Shown piece by piece: positions 52,200 through 62,733 of a DNA stretch of 64,000 bases. Numbering within the stretch: position 1 is the stretch's first letter; each line of letters starts with the position of its first letter. The position numbers and the translations under genes were made by a program. The notes beneath the pieces were generated by a model that ran no database searches, had not been told where the DNA came from, and saw only the letters and a program-made list of their open reading frames with translations. Source of the stretch: Nomia melanderi (Eukaryota; Arthropoda; Insecta; Hymenoptera; Halictidae); the NCBI RefSeq assembly GCF_051020985.1, contig NC_134999.1, positions 8,370,001-8,434,000 on the forward strand, in the 5' to 3' direction.

Positions 52200-54985
52200 A
52201 AAGAATCCCGACCTTCCCATCGGTCAGCCGGATGTAGCCTTGGTCCCTATGATACCTCTCCCTGGTGTCCAATCACCGCTAAGTCCTAATGGCTTCCCCC
52301 GACCTTCCTGGCAATTTTGGCCGACAGAATCCAAGTTTTCCACGTTGGCAACCTGGTCTGTATAGTCTAAAGTCGTTTCCGACCAAAAGCATCCAGACCT
52401 TCCCATCTGTCAGCCGGATGTAGCCTTGGTCCCTATGAGACCTCGCCCTGGTGTCCAATCACTGCTAAGTCAAATGGCTACCCCCGACCTTCCTGGCAAT
52501 TCTGGCCGACGGAATCCATGTTGTCCACTTTGGAAACCTGGATTGTTTAGTCTAAAGTCAATTTCGACCAAAAGTATCCCGACCTTCCCATCGGTCAGCA
52601 GGATGTAGGCTTCGTCCCTATGAGACCTCGTGCTGGAGTCCCATCACTGCTAAGTCAAATGGCTTCCCCCGACCTTCCTGGCAATTCCGGTCGACGGAAT
52701 CCAAGTTTTCCACTTTGGTAACCTGGTTTGTATAGTCTAAAGTCAATTTCGACTAAAAGTATCCCGAACTTCCAATCGGTCAGCCGGATGTAGCCTTGGA
52801 ACCTGAGACCTCGTCCTGGAGTCCCATCACTGCTAATTCAAATGACTACCCTCGACCTTCCTGGCAATTCTGCCCGACGGAGTTCAAGTTTTCCACTTTG
52901 GAAACCTGGTTTGTATAGTCTAAAGTCAATTTCGACCAAAAGTATCCCGACCTTCCCATCGGTCAGCCGGTTGTAGCCTTCGTCCATATGAGACATCGTC
53001 CAGGAGTCCCATCACAGCTAAGTCAAATGACTACCCCCGACATTCCCGCCAATTCTGCCCGGCGGAGTCCAAGATTTCCACTTTGGAAACCTGGTTTCTG
53101 TAGTCTAAAGTCAATTTCGACCAAAAGTATCCCGACCTTCCCATCGGTCAGCCGGATGTAGCCTTCGTCCCTATGAGACATCGTTCTGGAGTCCCATCAC
53201 TGCTAAGTCAAATGACTAACCCCGACCTTCCTGGCAATTCTGCCCGACGGAATCCAAGTTGTCCACTTTGGCAACCTGGTTTGTATGGTCTGAAGTCAAT
53301 TTCGTCCAAAAGTATCCAGACCTGCCCATCGCTCAGCCGGATGTAGCCTTGGTCCCTATGAGACCTCGCCCTGGTGTCCAATCACTGCTAAGTCAAATGA
53401 CTAACACCGACCTTCCTGGCAATTCTGGCCGACGGAATCCAAGTTTTCCACTTTGGAAACCTGGATTGTTTAGTCTAAAGTCAATTTCGACCAAAAGAAT
53501 CCCGACATTCCCATCGGTCAGCCGGATGTATCCTTGGTCCCTATGAGACCTCTCCCAGGTGACCAATCACCGCTAAGTCATATGACTTCCCCCGACCTTC
53601 CTGGTAATTCTGGCCGACGGAATCCAAGTTTTCCACTTTGGTAACCTGGTTTGTATAGTCTAAAGTCAATTTCGACCAAAAGTATCCCGACCTTCCCATC
53701 GGTCAGCCGGATGTAGCCTTCGTCCATATGAGACATCGTCCAGGTGTCCCATCACAGCTAAGTCAAATGGCTACCCCCGACCTACCTGGCAATTCTGCCC
53801 GACGGAATCCAAGTTTTCCACTTTGGAAACCTGGTTTGGATAGTATAAAGTCAATTTCGACTAAAAGTATCCAGAACTTCCCATCGGTCAGCCGGATGTA
53901 ACCTTGGAACCTGAGACCTCGTCCTGGAGTCCCAGCACTGCTAAGTCAAATGACTACCCCCGACCTTCCTGCCAATTCTGCCCGACGGAGTCCAAGATTT
54001 CCACTTTGGAAACCTGGATTGTTTAGTCTAAAGTCAATTTCGACCAAAAGTATCCCGAACTTCCCATCGGTCAGTCGGATGTAGCCTTGGGACCTATGAG
54101 ACCTCGTCCTGGAGTCCCATCACTGCTAAGTCAAATGTCTACCCCCGACCTTCTTGGCAATTCTACCCGACGGAATCCAAGTTTTGCACTTTGGAAACCT
54201 GGATTGTATAGTCTAAAGTCAATTTCGACCAAATGTATCCCGACCTTCCCATCGGTCAGCAGGATGTAGCCTTGGTCCCTATGAGACCTCGTCCTGGAGA
54301 CCCATCACAGCTAAGTCAAATGACTAACCCCGACCTTCCTGGCAATTCTGCCCGACGGAATCCAAGTTTTCCACTTTGGCAACCTGGTTTGTATGGTCTA
54401 AAGTCAATTTCGTCCAAAAGTATCCAGACCTGCCCATCGGTCAGCCGGATGAAGCCTTGGTCCCTATGAGACCTCGCCCTGGTGTCCCATCACTGCTAAG
54501 TCAAATGACTACCCCCGACCTTCTTGGCAATTCTGCATGACGGAATCAAAGTTTTGCACTTTGGAACCCTGGATTGTATAGTCTAAAGTCAATTTCGACC
54601 AAATGTATCCCGACCTTCCCATCGGTCAGCCGGATGTAGCCTTGGTCCCTATGAGACCTCTCCCTGGTGACCAATCACCGCTAAGTCAAATGGCTTCCCC
54701 CGATCTTCCTGGCAATTCTGGCCGACGGAATCCAAGTTTTCCACTTTGGGAACCTGGTTTGTATAGTCTAATGTCAATTTCGACCAAATGTATCCCGACC
54801 TTCCCATCGGTCAGCCGGATGTAGCCTTGGTCCCTATGAGACCTCGCAATGGTGTCCAATCACTGCTAAGTCAAACGGCTACCCCCACCTTCCGGGCAAT
54901 TCTGGCCGACGGAATCCAAGTTTTCCACTTTGGAAACCTGGTTTGTATAGTCTAAAGTCAATTTCGACTAAAAGTATCCCGAACT
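52200..54985 (+). repeat. Older partial version of the 3.87-kb repeat
   Basis: Left of the first full 3.87-kb copy, single pieces of it occur with more differences. Examples are cttcgtccatatgagacatc with gacattcccgccaattc near 52,980 (partner near 55,195), tctcccaggtgaccaatcac near 53,550 (partner near 55,950), and the 53,700-53,960 piece (partner 56,100-56,365). Offsets are 12-13 monomers and not constant. The stretch also contains the 52-kb partner of block L2. Confidence 0.72.
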
Positions 54986-57900
54986 TCCCATCGGTCTGCC
55001 GGATGTAGCCTTTGAACCTGAGACCTCGTCCTGGAGTCCCATCACTGCTAAGTCAAATGACTACCCTCGTCCTTCCTGGCAATTCTGCCCGACGGAGTTC
55101 AAGTTTTCCACTTTGGAAACCTGGTTTGTATAGTCTAAAGTCAATTTCGACCAAAAGTATCCCGACCTTCCCATCGGTCAGCCGGATGTAGCCTTCGTCC
55201 ATATGAGACATCGTCCAGGAGTCCCATCACAGCTAAGTCAAATGACTACCCCCGACATTCCTGCCAATTCTGCCCGACGGTGTCCAAGATTTCCACTTTG
55301 GAAACCTGGTTTCTGTAGTCTAAAGTCAATTTCGACCAAAAGTATCCCGACCTTCCCATCGGTCAGCCGGATGTAGCCTTGGTCCCTATGAGACCTCGCC
55401 CTGGTGTCCAATCACTGCTAAGTCAAATGACTAACCCCGACCTTCCTGGCAATTCTGCCCGACGCAATCCAAGTTTTCCACTTTGGCAACCTGGTTTGTA
55501 TGGTCTAAAGTCAATTTCGTCCAAAAGTATCCAGACCTGCCCATCGGTCAGCCGGATGTAGCCTTGGTCCCTATGAGACCTCGCCCTGGTGTCCAATCAC
55601 TGCTAAGTCAAATGACTAACCCCGACCTTCCTGGTAATTCTGCCCGACGGAGCCCAAGTTTTCCACTTTGGAAACCTGGTTTGTATAGTCTAATGTCAAT
55701 TTCGACCAAAAGTATCCCGACCTTCCCATCGGTCAGCCGGATCTAGCCTTCGTCCCTATGAGACCTCGCAATGGTGTCCAATCACTGCTATGTCAAACGG
55801 CTACCCCCACCTTCCGGGCAATTCTGGCCGACGGAATCCAAGTTTTCCACTTTGGAAACCTGGATTGTTTAGTCTAAAGTCAATTTCGACCAAAAGAATC
55901 CCGACATTCCCATCCGTCAGCCGGATGTATCCTTGGTCCCTATGAGACCTCTCCCAGGTGACCAATCACCGCTAAGTCAAATGGCTTCCCCCGACCTTCC
56001 TGGCAATTCTGGCCGACGGAATCCAAGTTTTCCACTTTGGTAACCTGGTTTGTATAGTCTAAAGTCAATTTCGACCAAAAGTATCCCGACCTTCCCATCG
56101 GTCAGCCGGATGTAGCCTTCGTCCATATGAGACATCGTCCAGGTGTCCCATCACAGCTAAGTCAAATGGCTACCCCCGACCTTCCTGGCAATTCTGCCCG
56201 ACGGAATCCAAGTTTTCCACTTTGGAAACCTGGTTTGGATAGTCTAAAGTCAATTTCGACTAAAAGTATCCAGAACTTCCCATCGGTCAGCCGGATGTAA
56301 CCTTGGAACCTGAGACCTCGTCCTGGAGTCCCAGCACTGCTAAGTCAAATGACTACCCCCGACCTTCCTGGCAATTTTGGCCGACGGAATCCAAGTTTTC
56401 CACTTTGGCAACCTGGTTTGTATAGTCTAAAGTCAATTTCGACCAAAAGTATCCCGACCTTCCCATCGGTCAGCCGGATGTAGCCTTCGTCCCTATGAGA
56501 CCTCGTCCTGGAGTCCCATCACAGCTAATTCAAATGGCTTCTCCCGACCTTCCTGGAAAACCGTTCGACGGAATCCAAGTTTTCCAATTTGGACACCTGG
56601 TTTGGATAGTCTAAAGTCAATTTCGACTAAAAGAATCCCGACCTTCCCAGCGGTCAGCCGGATGTAGCCTTCGTCCCTATGAGTCCTCGCCCTGGTGTCC
56701 AATCACTTCTAAGTCAAATGGCTACCCCCGACATTCCTGGCAATTCTGGCCGACGGAATCCAAGTTTTCCACTTTGGCAATCTGGTTTGTATAGTCTAAA
56801 GTCAATTTCGACCAAAAGTATTCCGAACTTCCCATCGGTCAGCCGGATGTAGCCCTGGAACCTATGAGACCTCGTCCTGGAGTCCCATCACTGCTAAGTC
56901 AAATGGCTACCCCCGATCTACCTGGCAATTTTGCCCGACGGAATCCAAGTTTTGCACTTTGGAAACCTGGATTGTATAGTCTAAAGTCAATTTCGACCAA
57001 AAGTATCCCGACCTTCCCATCGGTCAGCCGGATGTAGCCTTGGTCTCTATGAGACCTCGCCCTGGTGTCCATTCACTGTTAAGTCAAATGACTACCCCCG
57101 ACCTTGCTGGCAATTCTGGCCGACGGAATCCAAGTTTTCCGCTTTGGAAACCTGGTTTGCATAGTCTAAAGTCAATTTCGACTAAAAGTATCCCGAACTT
57201 CCCATCGGTCTGCCGGATGTAGCCTTTGAACCTGAGACCTCGTCCTGGAGTCCCATCACTGCTAAGTCAAATGACTACCCCCGACCTTCCTGCCAATTCT
57301 GCCCGACGGAGTCCAAGATTTCCACTTTGGAAACCTGGTGTGTATAGTCTAAAGTCAATTTCGACCAAAAGTATCCCGACCTTCCCATCGGTCAGCCGGA
57401 TGTAGCCTTGGTCCCTATGAGATCTAGTCCTGGAGTCCAATCACAGCTAAGTCAAATGGCTCCCCCGACCTTCCTGGCAATTCCGGCCGACGGAATCCAA
57501 GTTTTCCACTTTGGAAACCTGGATTGTAAAGTCTAAAGGCAATTTCGACCAAAAGTATCCCGACCTTCCCATCGGTCAGCCGGATGTAGCCTTCGTCCCT
57601 ATGTGACATCGTCCTGGAGTCACAACACTGCTAAGTCAAATGGCTACCCCGACCTTCCTGGCAATTCTGGCCGACGGAATCCAAGGTTTCCACTTTGGCA
57701 ACCTGGTTTGTATAGTCTAAAGTCATTTTCGACCAAAAGTATCCCGACCTTCACATCGGTCAGCCGGATGTAGCCTTGGTCCCTATGAGACCTCGCCCTG
57801 GAGTCCCATCACAGCTAAGTCAAATGGCTACCCCCGACATTCCTGGCAATTCTGCCCGACGGAATCCAAGTTTTGCTCTTTGGAAACCTGGATTGTATAG

Positions 57901-58859
57901 TCCAAAGTCATTTTCGACCAAACGTATCCCGAACTTCCCATGGGTCAGCCGTGTGTAGCCTTGGTCCTTATGATATGTAGTCATGTAGTCCCATCACTGC
58001 TAAGTCAAATGGCTATCCCCGACCTTCCTGGCAATTCTGCCCGACGGAATCCAAGTTTTCCACTTTGGAAACCCGGATTGTATAGTCTAAAGTTAATTTC
58101 GACCAAAAGCATCCCGGCCTTCCCATCGGTCAGCCGGATGTAGCCTTGGAACCTATGAGACGTCGTCCTGGAGTCCCATCACTGCTAAGTCAAGTGACTA
58201 CCCCCGACCTTCCTGGCAATTCTGCCGGACGCAGCCCAAGTTTTCTACTTTGGCAACCTGGTTTGTATAGTCTAAAGTCAATTTCGACCAAAAGTATCCC
58301 GACCTTCCCGTCGGTCAGCCGGATGTAGCCTTGCACCCTATGAATCCTCGCCCTGGTGTCCAATCACTGGTAAGTCAAATGGCTACCCCCACCTTCCGGG
58401 CAATTCTGACCGACGGAATAAAAGTTTTCCACTTTGGAAACCTGGATTGTTTAGTCTAAAGTCAATTTCGACCAAAAGTATCACGAACTTCCCATCGGTC
58501 AGCCGGATGTAGCCTTGGAACCTATGAGACCTCGTCCTGGAGTCCCATCACTGCTAAGTCAAATGACTACCCCCGACCTTCTTGGCAATTCTGCCCGACG
58601 GAATCCAAGTTTTGCATTTTGGAAACCTGGCTTGTATAGTCTAAAGTCAATTTCGACCAAATGTATCCCGACCTTCCCATCGGTTAGCAGGATGTAGCCT
58701 TGGTCCCTATGAGACATCGTCCTGGAGTCCCATCACAGCTAAGTCAAATGGCTCCCCCGACCGTCCTGGCAATACCGGCCGACGGAATCCAAGTTTTCCA
58801 CTTTGGAAACCTGGTTTGTATAGTCTAAAGTCAATTTCGACCGAAAGTATCCCGACCTT
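54986..58859 (+). repeat. 3.87-kb higher-order repeat, copy 1 (21 monomers)
   Basis: The unit repeats at 58,860-62,733 and again from 62,734. Markers recurring at 3,873-3,874 bp include tagcctttgaacctgag (tagccattgaacc in copy 2), actaccctcgtccttcc, gacgcaatccaag, tatggtctaaagtc, tctaatgtcaatttcg, ccggatctagcc, acctcgcaatggtg, ccccaccttccgggc and tctcccaggtgaccaatcac. Compared with copy 2, this copy lacks one monomer near 56,640 and has one extra at about 57,600-57,775, so the total length stays the same. The extra one is the monomer shared with 8,983 onward. Confidence 0.9.
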
Positions 58860-61800
58860 CCCATCGGTCTGCCGGATGTAGCCATTGAACCTGAGACCTC
58901 GTCCTGGAGTCCCATCACTGCTAAGTCAAATGACTACCCTCGTCCTTCCTGGCAATTCTGCCCGACGGAGTTCAAGTTTTCCACTTTGGAAACCTGGTTT
59001 GTATAGTCTAAATTCAATTTCGACCAAAAGTATCCCGACCTTCCCATCGGTCAGCCGGATGTAGCCTTCGTCCATATGAGACATCGTCCAGGAGTCCCAT
59101 CACAGCTAAGTCAAATGACTACCCCCGACATTCCTGCCAATTCTGCCCGACGGAGTCCAAGATTTCCACTTTGGAAACCTGGTTTCTGTAGTCTAAAGTC
59201 AATTTCGACCAAAAGTATCCCGACCTTCCCATCGGTCAGCCGGATGTAGCCTTGGTCCCTATGAGACCTCGCCCTGGTGTCCAATCACTGCTAAGTCAAA
59301 TGACTAACCCCGACCTTCCTGGCAATTCTGCCCGACGCAATCCAAGTTTTCCACTTTGGCAACCTGGTTTGTATGGTCTAAAGTCAATTTCGTCCAAAAG
59401 TATCCAGACCTGCCCATCGGTCAGCCGGATGTAGCCTTGGTCCCTATGAGACCTCGCCCTGGTGTCCAATCACTGCTAAGTCAAATGACTAACCCCGACC
59501 TTCCTGGCAATTCTGCCCGACGGAGTCCAAGTTTTCCACTTTGGAAACCTGGTTTGTATAGTCTAATGTCAATTTCGACCAAAAGTATCCCGACCTTCCC
59601 ATCGGTCAGCCGGATCTAGCCTTCGTCCCTATGAGACCTCGCAATGGTGTCCAATCACTGCTATGTCAAACGGCTACCCCCACCTTCCGGGCAATTCTGG
59701 CCGATGGAATCCAAGTTTTCCACTTTGGAAACCTGGATTGTTTAGTCTAAAGTCAATTTCGACCAAAAGAATCCCGACATTCCCATCCGTCAGCCGGATG
59801 TATCCTTGGTCCCTATGAGACCTCTCCCAGGTGACCAATCACCGCTAAGTCAAATGGCTTCCCCCGACCTTCCTGGCAATTCTGGCCGACGGAATCCAAG
59901 TTTTCCACTTTGGTAACCTGGTTTGTATAGTCTAAAGTCAATTTCGACCAAAAGTATCCCGACCTTCCCATCGGTCAGCCGGATGTAGCCTTCGTCCATA
60001 TGAGACATCGTCCAGGTGTCCCATCACAGCTAAGTCAAATGGCTACCCCCGACCTTCCTGGCAATTCTGCCCGACGGAATCCAAGTTTTCCACTTTGGAA
60101 ACCTGGTTTGGATAGTCTAAAGTCAATTTCGACTAAAAGTATCCAGAACTTCCCATCGGTCAGCCGGATGTAACCTTGGAACCTGAGACCTCGTCCTGGA
60201 GTCCCAGCACTGCTAAGTCAAATGACTACCCCCGACCTTCCTGGCAATTTTGGCCGACGGAATCCAAGTTTTCCACTTTGGCAACCTGGTTTGTATAGTC
60301 TAAAGTCAATTTCGACCAAAAGTATCCCGACCTTCCCATCGGTCAGCCGGATGTAGCCTTCGTCCCTATGAGACCTCGTCCTGGAGTCCCATCACAGCTA
60401 ATTCAAATGGCTTCTCCCGACCTTCCTGGAAAACCGTTCGACGGAATCCAAGTTTTCCAATTTGGACACCTGGTTTGGATAGTCTAAAGTCAATTTCGAC
60501 TAAAAGAATCCCGAACTTCCCATCGGTCAGCCGGATGTAGCCCTGGAACCTATGAGACCTCGTCCTGGAGTCCCATCACTGCTAAGTCGAATGGCTACCC
60601 CCGACCTACCTGGCAATTTTGGCCGACGGAATCCAAGTTTTCCACATTGGCAACCTGGTTTGTATAGTCTAAAGTCAATTTCGTCCAAAAGTATCCCGAC
60701 CTTCCCATCGGTCAGCCGGATGTAGCCTTCGTCCCTATGAGTCCTCGCCCTGGTGTCCAATCACTTCTAAGTCAAATGGCTACCCCCGACATTCCTGGCA
60801 ATTCTGGCCGACGGAATCCAAGTTTTCCACTTTGGCAATCTGGTTTGTATAGTCTAAAGTCAATTTCGACCAAAAGTTTTCCGAACTTCCCATCGGTCAG
60901 CCGGATGTAGCCCTGGAACCTATGAGACCTCGTCCTGGAGTCCCATCACTGCTAAGTCAAATGGCTACCCCCGACCTACCTGGCAATTTTGCCCGACGGA
61001 ATCCAAGTTTTGCACTTTGGAAACCTGGATTGTATAGTCTAAAGTCAATTTCGACCAAAAGTATACCGACCTTCCCATCGGTCAGCCGGATGTAGCCTTG
61101 GTCCCTATGAGACCTCGCCCTGGTGTCCATTCACTGTTAAGTCAAATGACTACCCCCGACCTTGCTGGCAATTCTGGCCGACGGAATCCAAGTTTTCCGC
61201 TTTGGAAACCTGGTTTGCATAGTCTAAAGTCAATTTCGACTAAAAGTATCCCGAACTTCCCATCGGTCTGCCGGATGTAGCCTTTGAACCTGAGACCTCG
61301 TCCTGGAGTCCCATCACTGCTAAGTCAAATGACTACCCCCGACCTTCCTGCCAATTCTGCCCGACGGAGTCCAAGATTTCCACTTTGGAAACCTGGTGTG
61401 TATAGTCTAAAGTCAATTTCGACCAAAAGTATCCCGACCTTCCCATCGGTCAGCCGGATGTAGCCTTGGTCCCTATGAGATCTAGTCCTGGAGTCCAATC
61501 ACAGCTAAGTCAAATGGCTCCCCCGACCTTCCTGGCAATTCCGGCCGACGGAATCCAAGTTTTCCACTTTGGAAACCTGGATTGTATAGTCTAAAGGCAA
61601 TTTCGACCAAAAGTATCCCGACCTTCCCATCGGTCAGCCGGATGTAGCCTTGGTCCCTATGAGATCTAGTCCTGGAGTCCAATCACAGCTAAGTCAAATG
61701 GCTACCCCCGACATTCCTGGCAATTCTGCCCGACGGAATCCAAGTTTTGCTCTTTGGAAACCTGGATTGTATAGTCCAAAGTCATTTTCGACCAAACGTA

Positions 61801-62733
61801 TCCCGAACTTCCCATGGGTCAGCCGTGTGTAGCCTTGGTCCTTATGAGATGTAGTCATGTAGTCCCATCACTGCTAAGTCAAATGGCTATCCCCGACCTT
61901 CCTGGCAATTCTGCCCGACGGAATCCAAGTTTTCCACTTTGGAAACCCGGATTGTATAGTCTAAAGTTAATTTCGACCAAAAGCATCCCGGCCTTCCCAT
62001 CGGTCAGCCGGATGTAGCCTTGGAACCTATGAGACGTCGTCCTGGAGTCCCATCACTGCTAAGTCAAGTGACTACCCCCGACCTTCCTGGCAATTCTGCC
62101 GGACGCAGCCCAAGTTTTCTACTTTGGCAACCTGGTTTGTATAGTCTAAAGTCAATTTCGACCAAAAGTATCCCGACCTTCCCGTCGGTCAGCCGGATGT
62201 AGCCTTGCACCCTATGAATCCTCGCCCTGGTGTCCAATCACTGGTAAGTCAAATGGCTACCCCCACCTTCCGGGCAATTCTGACCGACGGAATAAAAGTT
62301 TTCCACTTTGGAAACCTGGATTGTTTAGTCTAAAGTCAATTTCGACCAAAAGTATCACGAACTTCCCATCGGTCAGCCGGATGTAGCCTTGGAACCTATG
62401 AGACCTCGTCCTGGAGTCCCATCACTGCTAAGTCAAATGACTACCCCCGACCTTCTTGGCAATTCTGCCCGACGGAATCCAAGTTTTGCATTTTGGAAAC
62501 CCGGCTTGTATAGTCTAAAGTCAATTTCGACCAAATGTATCCCGACCTTCCCATCGGTTAGCAGGATGTAGCCTTGGTCCCTATGAGACATCGTCCTGGA
62601 GTCCCATCACAGCTAAGTCAAATGGCTCCCCCGACCTTCCTGGCAATACCGGCCGACGGAATCCAAGTTTTCCACTTTGGAAACCTGGTTTGTATAGTCT
62701 AAAGTCAATTTCGACCGAAAGTATCCCGACCTT
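58860..62733 (+). repeat. 3.87-kb higher-order repeat, copy 2 (21 monomers)
   Basis: This copy is colinear with copy 1 except for two compensating changes. It has an extra monomer at about 60,527-60,712 (with aatggctacccccgacctac and ttccacattggcaacc) and lacks the monomer found at 57,600-57,775; there the haplotype gatctagtcctggagtccaa is repeated instead. Between the two changes the offset to copy 1 is 4,058-4,059 bp, and outside them 3,873-3,874 bp. Otherwise only scattered base differences were seen. Confidence 0.9.

Noticed and set aside
58413..58425. A polyadenylation-like aataaa near 58,417 and again near 62,291.
   Set aside because: It is a point variant within one monomer haplotype, copied by the 3.87-kb repeat, with no gene upstream.
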